Positions 33,695 through 42,938 of a DNA stretch of 64,000 nucleotides are shown in pieces. The notes beneath the pieces were generated by a model. That model was not told where the DNA came from. It made no database searches and saw only the letters and a program-made list of their open reading frames with translations. Source of the stretch: Zobellia uliginosa (GTDB lineage Bacteria; Bacteroidota; Bacteroidia; Flavobacteriales; Flavobacteriaceae); the NCBI RefSeq assembly GCF_018860745.1, contig NZ_JAHKPY010000014.1:496001-560000 (forward strand). The letters are read 5' to 3'. Position numbers and translations under genes: made by a program. The stretch's first letter is position 1; every line of letters starts with the position of its first letter.

Positions 33695-35287
33695 TTAGCT
33701 TAAGCTTAAATTCGATTTTGGTCGTTGCTCAAAGAATTCAATATAACTTGGCGGATTTTCTACCACGCCACGCTTAGAAATAAGCTTAATATCAATATTT
33801 CTTTCTCTGGCCTTTAAGCTGAAATCTTCTAATATCTCTATAATATCATAATCTAAGAATCTTGTCTTTAATACATCAATTTCTAAGTAGGTGTTATGCG
33901 GGAGACTGTCCAGCTCTTTTAAGATAGCACCTTTGTTGAAAAAAGTAACTTCTTCGGCCAAAGTCATTTTAATTTTATGTTTACCATCACTATTGTCCTC
34001 AATATGAAGGAAGTGAGAATTTTGGTAGCTTTTTAATAAAATAACAACAATACCTACCGCAAGACCTAAACTAATACCTACTAGTAAATCTGTAAAAACA
34101 ATACCTAAGACAGTTACAAAGAATGGTATAGATTGTTTCCATCCTAGTTTATACATTTTTATGAATAGTGCTGGTTTTGCTAGTTTAAATCCTACAATAA
34201 ATAGAATAGCAGCCAAGACTGATAAAGGAATCATGTTCAGCAATGTAGGGATCAAGATTACAGAAATCAGCAAAAGGAAACCGTGAATCATTGCAGATAG
34301 TTTTGTTCTACCTCCAGATTGAATGTTTGCAGAACTACGTACAATTACCTGAGTAATCGGTAGACCACCTATTAAACCAGAGACTATGTTACCCGCACCT
34401 TGCGCAAGCAGTTCTCTGTTTGTTGGTGTTACATTCTTATGTGGATCCAACTTGTCCGTTGCCTCAACACAAAGTAAAGTTTCTAAACTGGCAACTAGTG
34501 CAATTGTAAATGCTGTTATCCAAACTTGTGGATTACTTATAGCACTAAAGTTCGGAAAGCTAAACTGACCGATAAATGATGAAAAATCATCTGGTACAGG
34601 TACCTTAACCAAGTGATCTTTAGATATTGTCAATACTTCGCTATCTTGGGTTAGAACGTAAAATATAATACCAATAGCAACAGCAACCAAAGGGCCTTGA
34701 ATGATTTGAAATACTTTACCTTTCTTAGAAAGTACTTTGTCCCAAAGTAAAAGTATCGATAGTCCTATGATAGCAATTAGGGTAGCTCCAGGGCTAATAT
34801 TATTAATAGTGTTTAAAATTTCTGAGAACGTATTTTCTCCGTCTACTTGAAAAAATGCCCAGTCTCCCTCCGGATCAGGATCGTAACCGAAAAAGTGAGG
34901 AATCTGTTTCAAGATAATGATGATACCAATACCGGTAAGCATTCCTTTAATTACAGAAGAAGGAAAGTAGTAACCAATTACTCCGGCTTTTAATATTCCA
35001 AATATAATCTGGATTATACCACCCAATACAACGGCTACTAAAAAGTTCTCATAACCGCCTAAAGTTCCAATTGCGGTAAGTACTATTGCCGCTAAACCTG
35101 CAGCAGGGCCACTAACACCAATTTTTGAACCACTGAGACCACCAACTAGAACACCACCAATAATACCCGCAATAACTCCTGAAAATAAAGGGGCACCACT
35201 GGCTAAAGCAATACCTAAACATAATGGTAGTGCAACGAAAAATACAACAATACTCGCGGGAATATCGTTTTTGATATATTTGAACAT
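33695..35287 (-). CDS. SulP family anion (bicarbonate-type) transporter with STAS domain
   Basis: A 530-residue SulP protein with 12 or so helices, the conserved FVALPLCLGIALASGAP N-terminus, GSKIGVSGPAAGLAA, and GLIGGLPITQVIVRSSANI, and a short STAS domain (about 440-520). The ATG at 35285-35287 is preferred; the frame extends 8 codons to a TTG that sits within a palindrome. BicA-like Na+/bicarbonate symporters belong to this family; the adjacent carbonic anhydrase supports bicarbonate, but sulfate cannot be excluded. First gene of the SulP-Usp-CA operon. Confidence 0.88.
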   Translation of the reverse strand: MFKYIKNDIPASIVVFFVALPLCLGIALASGAPLFSGVIAGIIGGVLVGGLSGSKIGVSGPAAGLAAIVLTAIGTLGGYENFLVAVVLGGIIQIIFGILKAGVIGYYFPSSVIKGMLTGIGIIIILKQIPHFFGYDPDPEGDWAFFQVDGENTFSEILNTINNISPGATLIAIIGLSILLLWDKVLSKKGKVFQIIQGPLVAVAIGIIFYVLTQDSEVLTISKDHLVKVPVPDDFSSFIGQFSFPNFSAISNPQVWITAFTIALVASLETLLCVEATDKLDPHKNVTPTNRELLAQGAGNIVSGLIGGLPITQVIVRSSANIQSGGRTKLSAMIHGFLLLISVILIPTLLNMIPLSVLAAILFIVGFKLAKPALFIKMYKLGWKQSIPFFVTVLGIVFTDLLVGISLGLAVGIVVILLKSYQNSHFLHIEDNSDGKHKIKMTLAEEVTFFNKGAILKELDSLPHNTYLEIDVLKTRFLDYDIIEILEDFSLKARERNIDIKLISKRGVVENPPSYIEFFEQRPKSNLSLS

Positions 35288-35305
35288 GTAAGATATAGAT
35301 TTGTT

Positions 35306-35323
35306 CCTCAATTATAATCGAGG
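35306..35323. promoter_or_regulatory. 18-bp near-perfect palindrome before the second SulP gene
   Basis: CCTCAATTATAATCGAGG pairs at 8 of 9 positions and ends 18 bp before the SulP ATG. Its position fits an operator or an element in the 5' leader. Confidence 0.4.
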
Positions 35324-35362
35324 ACAAGTTTTTAATAAAATGAAATAAATATGCTGAAAGGG

Positions 35363-35659
35363 TTAACTTATACTTTCGGGTGGCGGAAGGAGAATTTCAA
35401 GTGTGAAATCTATATGGCCCATAAGGTAATAATGACCTATAGCGGACTGTTCTGATAACGGTATCAAAGAAAAATCTAAATACGTGTAGTTTACGAATTT
35501 TTCCTCAATAGGAGATTTTTTACCAGCTTCTTGCTGTTCCTCTTCATTAAGGTTTGTTAGGATAACGGGATTGTCAACATCCATTAAAGTTATTACGCTC
35601 GGAGCTGCTATGGCAAAAAGCCAAAACGACAGTAATAAAAAACGAGCGAAAACCTTCAT
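35363..35659 (-). CDS. Small predicted exported protein of unknown function
   Basis: A 98-residue protein. The chosen ATG (35657-35659) gives an N-terminal hydrophobic segment (VFARFLLLSFWLFAIAA) followed by an acidic region and aromatic strands; no cysteine lipobox. A minus-strand -7 box (TATATTTG, 35685-35678) lies 18 nt upstream. It sits between batE and the SulP genes and might belong to either group. Not recognised. Confidence 0.6.
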   Translation of the reverse strand: MKVFARFLLLSFWLFAIAAPSVITLMDVDNPVILTNLNEEEQQEAGKKSPIEEKFVNYTYLDFSLIPLSEQSAIGHYYLMGHIDFTLEILLPPPESIS

Positions 35660-35718
35660 AGTGGTTGGTATCAAAAACAAATATAACACCAACGTTTTTA
35701 ATACGCGTTAAGGAAATA

Positions 35719-36477
35719 CTAAAAATCTTTTAATGTTTTTATATCCTCAGACGGAATCCAGCCCGTAGTTCCATCAGAAATACGAATTTTTTTCCAATCG
35801 TTCAGCTCTTCCAGAACGTTAACTTTAGTACCTTCATGAAGGGCAAAAGCTTCTAGTCCTCTTTTGTTGGGTTCTGCCTTTACACTAGCTTCTTTGGCAA
35901 ATACAATGGCGGGTTGGTCTGCTTTAAACTTGTTGTATTGTAAAAAAGCAAAGACTACAGAGGTTATCATGATCAGAAGCGAGATGATGCTAAAAATGAA
36001 CGCAAGGCGCTTTCTAGAGGTATAATCAAAATAATAGAATGCAATGTAAAGAAAAATGAAAAGCAGCATAAATATAATGGATACATAGGCCCATTGGTCA
36101 AAAGATAAGCTGCCAATAATACTATTGTAAATTTTAGAAAGCCCTGTGGTGGGCATGCTGTCAATAGCATCAAGAGTCATGTTTTGGGCGTACCCAAGAT
36201 TATTCTTGATCTCTTTGTCATTAGGTTTTATCAAAAGAGCTTTTTCGTAATAATAAATACTTGGCGCAATTTCGTTTAACTTATAGTAAGCGTTACCAAG
36301 GTTGTAATAGAGTTCTGCAGAATGTTGCCCGTTTTCTATTATCTCTAAATAACTGTCTACCGCCTTTTGGTATTCACCAACATTGTAGGCTTCCGTAGCC
36401 TTGTCAAACAATGCATTGTTCTGGGCAGAAACCGTTAAGGTTAGAAAGGAAATTAGTATGAACAGTATGTTTTTCAC
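35719..36477 (-). CDS. batE: BatE: TPR and SH3-type membrane protein
   Basis: A 252-residue protein: signal peptide (LFILISFLTLTVSAQ), two TPR motifs (about 20-100, with ELYYNLGNAYYKLNEIAPSIYYYEKAL), two transmembrane helices (about 130-150 and 160-180) and a C-terminal bacterial SH3 domain (about 190-250: VKAEPNKRG, GTKVNVLEE, GTTGWIPSEDI). The start is GTG at 36477. Last gene of the Bat operon; Bat proteins are linked to envelope stress and oxygen tolerance in Bacteroides but the mechanism is unknown. Confidence 0.85.
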   Translation of the reverse strand: MKNILFILISFLTLTVSAQNNALFDKATEAYNVGEYQKAVDSYLEIIENGQHSAELYYNLGNAYYKLNEIAPSIYYYEKALLIKPNDKEIKNNLGYAQNMTLDAIDSMPTTGLSKIYNSIIGSLSFDQWAYVSIIFMLLFIFLYIAFYYFDYTSRKRLAFIFSIISLLIMITSVVFAFLQYNKFKADQPAIVFAKEASVKAEPNKRGLEAFALHEGTKVNVLEELNDWKKIRISDGTTGWIPSEDIKTLKDF

Positions 36478-36513
36478 TTTTTGATTTTGAAATTGAATAA
36501 ATATAATACTTCT

Positions 36514-38304
36514 TTAAAGCTGCTTGTCCAAATACGAAATTACTTCGCTCGCTTTATCGTAATCCTGTTGCATCTGCACATCGGAGAATGGACTGTATCT
36601 AGCCATTTCACAGTTTTGAAGCAGAGAAATGAAACCTTGGGTGGTAGTGCTATCTACCTGTTTCTTGCTTAAAAGAGATTCAATTTTATCCTTGCTGAAT
36701 TCCGATGTTTCAATTTTTAGTTTTGCTTTCAGGTAATTGTGAAGTGCTTTTTCTAACGCAATGTAAAAAGCTTCTTTGTTACCCAATTCTTTTTTCGCCT
36801 TGGAAAGGTATCTTCTGGCAAGTTTATTGGCTTTCCTCACTTTGTTTCCTACCACATCACTAGCTATAGCTTCTCGTTTTTTACCCAACAGAATAGCAAT
36901 TGGAATGAGTGCCAAAGGCAATAGTAACCAGAGATAGTAACTCTTGGTTCCAAAGAAATAGTTAGATCCGATAGGCGTTAAATTGGCATCGAGTTTTAAG
37001 AAATTAAACTGATTACCCACGGCTACAGTTTGTTTGTTTCCGGTTCCGTTGTCTACAGCGGTGCCAATACTATTGTTTGTCGGGCCTTCCTTAACGTTGA
37101 TTACTATTTCGTCTGATGTAACGGTTTTATACTCTATTGAGCTAGGGTCAAAATAAGTAAACGAAATACTGGGTATAGGGTATTTACCCTTATAGGAAGG
37201 AACAATCGTATAACTATTGCTTACCGAGCCTCGCGAACCCGATAGGGTAGTACGTACCTTTTCATTAAATTCTGGCTCATACACCTCCAAGGATGCTGGT
37301 AAATTAGGTTCTGGTAATTGAAAAAGTTTTAAGTTTCCTTTACCGTTTACTTCAACCTTAGCTTGTAGGGATTCAGAAGCGTTCAGGGCTGTCTTACTGG
37401 TAGTGACCGAAAAATCGAACTTGCCAACGGCTCCACTAAAATTAACAGGTTTTCCTTTCTCCGGAAGTGCTTTTACATTAATGGTACGTTTTCCTGCAGA
37501 AACCGTTTTATTAGTCTGGGAATAAATACGGCCACCAAAGAAATCTCTTTTATTGGACGGTACATCTACCGTCACATCTAATGAAAGGGGTTCTATTTCT
37601 AATTTCCCTGATTTTTGGGGATAGAGTACTACACGTTTTAATATTACGTACCTATAGGGTTTTCCTTTATAGGTTCCGTTTTCCGCAACAGGACGGGATA
37701 CGGGAATATCTTGGCTCCAAAAGTTGTTGTATTTAGGATTGTCCAATGGTTGGTAATTGGATACACTAATTGAGGGGCTCACGTAAAGTTTGTAGACCAC
37801 ACTGATACCTTCATTCAGATAAGGGTCTGTTTTGGAAACTTCAGCTACTAGATGTAAACTTTCGTCAGCAACATCATCTGCTGTCATTTGATCGCTTGGT
37901 TTGTCTACTGCCGCAGTAACCTCTACTTTCTTGGCAAGGGACTTGTAAGTCTTTCCATCAATATCAATAGTGGCCTGTTTAATGGTCATGTTGCCTCTTG
38001 TGGTAGGCGCTAAGGTGTAAGAATATGTCTTAGAATAACTACGCACTCCGTTGATCCATGAAGAACTAATGGATTGCGATGGTCCCATTAAAACTCTGAA
38101 ACCCTGAAAATCCGGTGGATTGAAATTATCACCATCTTTATTCATTGTAAAATCTACCCGTAACCTTTCATTTATACCCAGTTTCTCTTTGCTGAGTTTC
38201 ATTTCAAAGGTTATACCTGCATCATCTTGCGCATTCACCGAAAAAACAAGGAACACTACAGAAAATAATGCAATGAGATTTTTATGTACAACGGTCTTTA
38301 CCAA
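36514..38304 (-). CDS. batD: BatD: oxygen-tolerance family membrane protein
   Basis: A 596-residue protein with a signal peptide (VVFLVFSVNAQ), a large periplasmic region made of Ig-like beta domains (about 25-455), one transmembrane helix (about 462-480, YYLWLLLPLALIPIAILLG) and a basic cytoplasmic tail. It belongs to the BatD family. The only in-frame start is TTG at 38304 (overlapping batC by 7 bp), or a non-ATG codon; no ATG precedes the signal peptide. Confidence 0.88.
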   Translation of the reverse strand: MVKTVVHKNLIALFSVVFLVFSVNAQDDAGITFEMKLSKEKLGINERLRVDFTMNKDGDNFNPPDFQGFRVLMGPSQSISSSWINGVRSYSKTYSYTLAPTTRGNMTIKQATIDIDGKTYKSLAKKVEVTAAVDKPSDQMTADDVADESLHLVAEVSKTDPYLNEGISVVYKLYVSPSISVSNYQPLDNPKYNNFWSQDIPVSRPVAENGTYKGKPYRYVILKRVVLYPQKSGKLEIEPLSLDVTVDVPSNKRDFFGGRIYSQTNKTVSAGKRTINVKALPEKGKPVNFSGAVGKFDFSVTTSKTALNASESLQAKVEVNGKGNLKLFQLPEPNLPASLEVYEPEFNEKVRTTLSGSRGSVSNSYTIVPSYKGKYPIPSISFTYFDPSSIEYKTVTSDEIVINVKEGPTNNSIGTAVDNGTGNKQTVAVGNQFNFLKLDANLTPIGSNYFFGTKSYYLWLLLPLALIPIAILLGKKREAIASDVVGNKVRKANKLARRYLSKAKKELGNKEAFYIALEKALHNYLKAKLKIETSEFSKDKIESLLSKKQVDSTTTQGFISLLQNCEMARYSPFSDVQMQQDYDKASEVISYLDKQL

Positions 38305-39164
38305 TCTTTTTCGTTTTTAACCTTAACACCTTTTACTTTCTGGGCATCTATTTTTTCTTGTACTTTTTTCTCTTCGTTCTGCATAGCTTCTAGAAGATTT
38401 TGTACTTGCTGTTTACTCAACTGATTAGGACGAGGCTGTTGTGGTTGTTCCTGAGGTTTATCTTGGTCTCCTTGATCAGGTTGTTTTTTTTGCTCTTCCT
38501 TTTCATCTCCTTCACCTTCTTTGTTCTCGTCTTTCTGTTCTTCATTCTTATCGCCCTCGTCTCCTTTATCCCCTTCGTCTTTCTTGTCTTCGTTTTGGTC
38601 CTCGTTCTCTTCCTTATTATCTCCGTCTTTCTTATCCTCGTTTTCGTCTTTCTGGTCGTTCTTGTCTTCTTGGTCTTTGTTATCTTGGTTTTGGTCGTTT
38701 TGCTCTTGTTCTTTTTCGAGCATTTTTTTCGCCAAGGCTAAATTGTAACGGGTTTCCTCATCGGTTGGGTCATTCCTAAGAGCTTCTTTATAAGCTTCAA
38801 CCGCTTTTTGGTATTCTTTGCTTTTCATGAACACATTGCCCATATTGTGATAGGCAAGATGTTTATCTGCCTTGTCAGTAGCCAATTCACCAGCTTGTTT
38901 ATACCTTCCAAAAGCTTCGCTGTAGGTTTCTTTTTTGTAATAGGCATTCGCTAAATTATAGGGCGCGGCGGAATTTTCGTCACTTTTCGCAATAGCTTTC
39001 CTGTAATCTACTTCGGCATCTATAAAATTATCTTCTGAAAGTGCTTTATTGCCTTCCCAAGTTAGATTTTTGGATGCATCAAGCGCCTTCTCTCGCTCTT
39101 TTTCTTCTTCTTGTGCGAAAGAAACGAAACCGATAAAAAACAATATGAAAACAATATTTCTCAT
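38298..39164 (-). CDS. batC: BatC: TPR protein with highly charged tail
   Basis: A 288-residue exported TPR protein: signal peptide, three TPR-like repeats (about 30-140, e.g. AAPYNLANAYYKKETYSEAF) and then about 110 residues almost entirely Asp/Glu/Lys/Gln/Asn (about 155-265), ending with a short conserved block (QLSKQQVQNLLEAMQNEE). The tail is a long low-complexity, near-neutral polyampholyte. It overlaps batD by 7 bp and abuts batB. On the opposite strand the same DNA gives long frames which are artefacts. Confidence 0.85.
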   Translation of the reverse strand: MRNIVFILFFIGFVSFAQEEEKEREKALDASKNLTWEGNKALSEDNFIDAEVDYRKAIAKSDENSAAPYNLANAYYKKETYSEAFGRYKQAGELATDKADKHLAYHNMGNVFMKSKEYQKAVEAYKEALRNDPTDEETRYNLALAKKMLEKEQEQNDQNQDNKDQEDKNDQKDENEDKKDGDNKEENEDQNEDKKDEGDKGDEGDKNEEQKDENKEGEGDEKEEQKKQPDQGDQDKPQEQPQQPRPNQLSKQQVQNLLEAMQNEEKKVQEKIDAQKVKGVKVKNEKDW

Positions 39165-40211
39165 TTATTCTATTTCTTTTTCGTTGAATAAGTTCAATTT
39201 TTTAAACCATTTTGTTCGCTTGTCAAGAACAAAGATATCCAATAACAAAAATAATAGGCCAATTCCTAGAAACCATTGAAACTGGTCCTTGAATTCAGCA
39301 AACTGCTTTGCTTCAAACTCCTTCTTGTCCATCTGAAGAAGCTTCTCTTTTATATGTTCTACGGCAGCTTCTGTATTGGAGCCATCAATATACTCGCCAT
39401 TACCATCATCCGCAATCTCTACAAGAACATCTTCGTTCAATTTGGTAATGACCACTTCTCCCTGAGAATCTTTCTTGAGACTTTCTACAACGCCATTTCT
39501 TTTAATAGGAATTGGCGCACCTTTGGTTTTACCAACGCCAATGGTGAAAATCTGGATTCCTTCGTCCAATGCTTTTTCTACCGCGTCTTTAGTGTTGCCT
39601 TCCGAATGGTCTTCACCGTCCGATATTATGAATAGTACGCGATTGGTCTGTTCCTCATCATTGTAATAAGTAGTGGCCAGGTTAATCGCTTCATTAATAG
39701 CCGTACCTTGTGAGGTAAGCATATCTGTATTCATGCTCTGTAAGAACATTTTTGCGGCACCGTAATCTGTTGTTATTGGGAGTTGTGGAAATGCTTGTCC
39801 TGCATAGGCAATAATACCGATACGGTCACTTGCCAGCTGATTTATGATTTCAGATACCAAACGCTTGGCTTTTTCCAATCGGTTGGGAGCAATATCTTCT
39901 GCAAGCATACTTTTTGAAACATCTACTGCAAAAACTACATCTACACCCTCGCGTTTTACGGTTTCTAATTTAGTTCCGATTTTGGGATTTACCAGTCCCA
40001 ATGTAAGAAAGGTTAGGCCTAATAAAAAGAACAATAGTTTTAAAGCGGACTTAAAATTGGACTTGTCCGGAGACAAACGTTTTAGCAACTGAGAATCGGC
40101 AAATTTCTTCTGAGTTCGCTTTTTCCAAATTTGTGAAAGGGCGAACAGGACGATGATGACCGGTATAACGGCCAGCAAGTAAAAATATATTTTTTCGTCA
40201 AATTGAATCAT
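39165..40211 (-). CDS. batB: BatB: VWA-domain membrane protein
   Basis: A 348-residue inner-membrane protein with two N-terminal helices (about 8-26 and 56-76), a von Willebrand factor A domain whose metal-ion adhesion motif is DVSKSML (D-x-S-x-S, about residues 95-101) and TDYGAAKMFL / DGEDHSEG segments, and a C-terminal helix (about 310-330). The VWA faces the periplasm or cytoplasm depending on topology; it may bind BatA and BatD. The gap to batA is 60 bp. Confidence 0.9.
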   Translation of the reverse strand: MIQFDEKIYFYLLAVIPVIIVLFALSQIWKKRTQKKFADSQLLKRLSPDKSNFKSALKLLFFLLGLTFLTLGLVNPKIGTKLETVKREGVDVVFAVDVSKSMLAEDIAPNRLEKAKRLVSEIINQLASDRIGIIAYAGQAFPQLPITTDYGAAKMFLQSMNTDMLTSQGTAINEAINLATTYYNDEEQTNRVLFIISDGEDHSEGNTKDAVEKALDEGIQIFTIGVGKTKGAPIPIKRNGVVESLKKDSQGEVVITKLNEDVLVEIADDGNGEYIDGSNTEAAVEHIKEKLLQMDKKEFEAKQFAEFKDQFQWFLGIGLLFLLLDIFVLDKRTKWFKKLNLFNEKEIE

Positions 40212-40271
40212 TCTGCTTTGTTCGTAGGTTGAAGCTAATACAAGTTTATTAAATACTGCACTAAAAAATTC

Positions 40272-41270
40272 TTAAATAAAACTTCTGAAAACCGTATTTC
40301 TCAGAATCCATTCCAATAAAAGTAAACCGCCGGCCAAAAGTACCCACGGTCTAAACTTTTCCTCATACTTATAGTACTTAAATTCTTCTATCTCTGTTTT
40401 TTCAAGTTTGTTTATTTCATCATAGATGGCCTCTAACTTTTCATTGTTCGTGGCTCTAAAATACTTTCCTCCCGTAACTTTTGCAATATCTTTTAGAAGG
40501 TCTTCATCAATTTCAACTTGGCGCATGCCGTATCTAAAAGAACCATCGCTATTATAAGCTACTGGGGAAAGAGCGTTCCCGTTCGTACCCAAACCAATGG
40601 TGTAGGTTTTTATACCAAATTCTATGGCGAGGTCTGCCGCGGTCTGCGGCTCAATAAAACCGGAATTATTAACACCGTCTGTCAATAAAATGATAATTTT
40701 ACTAGATGCCTTGCTTTCCTTTAATCTATTTACAGAAGTTGCAAGACCCATACCAATAGCGGTACCATCGTTTAGTTGTCCATAAGTGATTTCGCGCAAT
40801 GCACGGAGCACAATGGCTTTATCACTGGTAATAGGTGTTTTGGTGTACCCTTCTCCTGCATAGGCTACCAATCCAATGCGGTCGTTAGGTCGCTCTTTAA
40901 TAAATTCTGCGGCTACCTCCTTTAAAGCGGCCAAACGATTAGGTTTTAAATCTCGCGCCAACATACTGGACGAAACATCTATAGCCATTACAATATCTAT
41001 ACCCTTTGTAGTTTTTGTTTTTGTAGAAATGTCTTCGGTTTGGGGGCGTGCCATCGCTACAATTATGGCTGTAAGAGCCAATAACCTTAGTAAAAACAAT
41101 AGAGGTTTTAACTTTGGGAGAATACTGGTATGGGCAAAACCTTTGATAGTTGGGATTTTCAAAGAAGCTACTTGCTCTTTACGCTTATAGAAATACCAAA
41201 GCACGGCCAGTGGAAGCAGTAATAGCAACCAAAAAAATTCCGGATTTGCGAATGATATATTGTCCAACAT
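40272..41270 (-). CDS. batA: BatA: VWA-domain membrane protein
   Basis: A 332-residue paralogue of BatB: N-terminal helices (about 12-28 and 55-75), a VWA domain with the intact MIDAS motif DVSSSML (about 95-101), TSDKAIVLRAL and DGVNNSGF segments, and a C-terminal helix. It begins one base after the stop of the upstream membrane gene. Role inferred from the operon: part of a Bat complex acting with MoxR. Confidence 0.9.
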   Translation of the reverse strand: MLDNISFANPEFFWLLLLLPLAVLWYFYKRKEQVASLKIPTIKGFAHTSILPKLKPLLFLLRLLALTAIIVAMARPQTEDISTKTKTTKGIDIVMAIDVSSSMLARDLKPNRLAALKEVAAEFIKERPNDRIGLVAYAGEGYTKTPITSDKAIVLRALREITYGQLNDGTAIGMGLATSVNRLKESKASSKIIILLTDGVNNSGFIEPQTAADLAIEFGIKTYTIGLGTNGNALSPVAYNSDGSFRYGMRQVEIDEDLLKDIAKVTGGKYFRATNNEKLEAIYDEINKLEKTEIEEFKYYKYEEKFRPWVLLAGGLLLLEWILRNTVFRSFI

Positions 41271-42938
41271 CTATAATTCTGTTTTTACTTCTATTGAGCC
41301 CAGTATCCTATCTGCTATTTCTTGAGCGTAGGTATCGTCATCCAACCAATTAACGATAATCTGTTGTTGAATACCTTTAGCTCCAAATAAAACAATACTG
41401 TATTTTCCGTTTACTAGTTCTTTAGACCCTGGCACAGGGAATTTTCCGCTTCCAAATACCTTAATGCCCTTTGTACCGGTAACCGTGGTAAATTCCTCTC
41501 TTTTGGTGATTATATTCTTTGCCCCTTGTTTTTCCAAGTTTTCAATAAAAGCTTCAATGGATTTATTGAATTCAGGCTCTACTTCTTGTGCTAAAGTCGT
41601 AGAGGTAGTGCCGACCATGAAAAAACCTTCGTCGCTTCGGTACATAAACATCTGAAGGTCCTTTATATTGGACTTCATCTCCGGGGTTAATTTAATCTCT
41701 TGTCTTTTAAGAACTTGGGGAGTCTCAATACTTATAGGGGGGTGACCATATGAACTTGACACCCAATCTCCTTCTAACAGCTCTTTTGAAGGATGACCTA
41801 AAATAGTATCCTTTACGTATGTAAAACCATAATAAGCAGTGGCCGAAGCAAATGCTATTACTATAGCCCCAAGAATAGCTATGCCCGCATAGATGAGCTT
41901 TTTCTTTTGTTTCTTTTTTTCGAGCTCTTCCTTGTATTCTTCTTGCTCCATTAGTTCCTCAACAGTTGGTTTAGGAAGAGCATCATGTGTCTTGTGAACG
42001 ATTTGTTCAATGGATTGACGGTCATTTTCAGCTACTGAGGTGTCTGGTTTTGATTTTGCGAATTTCACTAAATCCGCAGTTTGCAGGATACGCTTAAATT
42101 GTTGAAGGGTATCATCCTCTATTTTCAATTCCCCGGCATCTCTTAACAACTCTAACTTCGTTATTAACTCATCTGTGGTGCTCTCCAATGCCGAAACATT
42201 TACGTCTTCTTCAAGGTAGGAACGAACTATATCCGTCAGTTCGGAATAATATTGTTTATACTCGTCTTGAATGAGATATTTAGACTTTTCAAGATTTTTA
42301 AGTTCTAATATAGCGCGGTCATATGGTGGTAAAAGTGCTACTTTTTCTTCTTCCGTAAGTGGTTTTTTTCTAAGGAAAAACCAATAAACAAGGGCTCCTA
42401 TAAGCAAAAGAACAAGAAGTGCTATTAAAAGGGTTTTCCAAAGTCCGGAATGACTTTTTTCAACTTCCATTAATGGCTTAATGTCGTACATTTTTTGTGC
42501 TAGGGTATCTACCGCAATGTTAGCAACATTAATTACTTTGGTAGAATCGGTTAAAAACCCTTGTCCGTTTATATCTATTCTTTGCGCTGGAATTTTATAT
42601 AATCCAGAATCAAATTGTGTAAGCGCATAGATTTTTTGAAGAGTCATACGATCGTCATGACGAGTAGTATCCGTTTCATATGCCTCCACGGTTTCCAAAG
42701 GAGAAAATGTTTGTCCTTCAGGAAAAATAACCTGTGCCGTAGTATCTGCCTCAACAATTACCGTAAATTGAATCTGTTCTCCAATTTTAATGGAAGTAGT
42801 ATCAATCTTAGAAGTTACTTTGGCGGTGGTTTGTGAAAAAGCGGAAAACCCTACAAACAAAACGCAAAGTAAAACACATTGCTTTAAAAGCAATGCACCG
42901 GTAATGTTGGAATAGTTTATAAAGTATTTGTTTAGCAT
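41271..42938 (-). CDS. Conserved membrane protein of the Bat operon (unnamed, between DUF58 and batA)
   Basis: A 555-residue protein: signal peptide (about 18-36), a periplasmic beta domain (about 37-160) resembling the N-terminus of BatD, a first helix (about 166-188), a cytoplasmic charged region (about 190-345) with long helices, a second helix (about 348-372), then a C-terminal extracytoplasmic domain with no match I can name. Its ATG is joined to the DUF58 stop as TAATG, and it ends one base before batA. It is common in bacteroidetal Bat operons but, as far as I know, has no assigned function. Confidence 0.8.
   Translation of the reverse strand: MLNKYFINYSNITGALLLKQCVLLCVLFVGFSAFSQTTAKVTSKIDTTSIKIGEQIQFTVIVEADTTAQVIFPEGQTFSPLETVEAYETDTTRHDDRMTLQKIYALTQFDSGLYKIPAQRIDINGQGFLTDSTKVINVANIAVDTLAQKMYDIKPLMEVEKSHSGLWKTLLIALLVLLLIGALVYWFFLRKKPLTEEEKVALLPPYDRAILELKNLEKSKYLIQDEYKQYYSELTDIVRSYLEEDVNVSALESTTDELITKLELLRDAGELKIEDDTLQQFKRILQTADLVKFAKSKPDTSVAENDRQSIEQIVHKTHDALPKPTVEELMEQEEYKEELEKKKQKKKLIYAGIAILGAIVIAFASATAYYGFTYVKDTILGHPSKELLEGDWVSSSYGHPPISIETPQVLKRQEIKLTPEMKSNIKDLQMFMYRSDEGFFMVGTTSTTLAQEVEPEFNKSIEAFIENLEKQGAKNIITKREEFTTVTGTKGIKVFGSGKFPVPGSKELVNGKYSIVLFGAKGIQQQIIVNWLDDDTYAQEIADRILGSIEVKTEL

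Noticed and set aside
35285-35311. TTG start 8 codons upstream for the second SulP gene
   Set aside because: It sits inside an 18-bp palindrome; the ATG at 35285-35287 fits the family N-terminus better.
38400-38779. Several long plus-strand frames opposite batC
   Set aside because: They arise from the low-complexity acidic/basic tail of BatC; their translations are Leu/Phe/Ser-rich strings typical of antisense of D/E/K codons.
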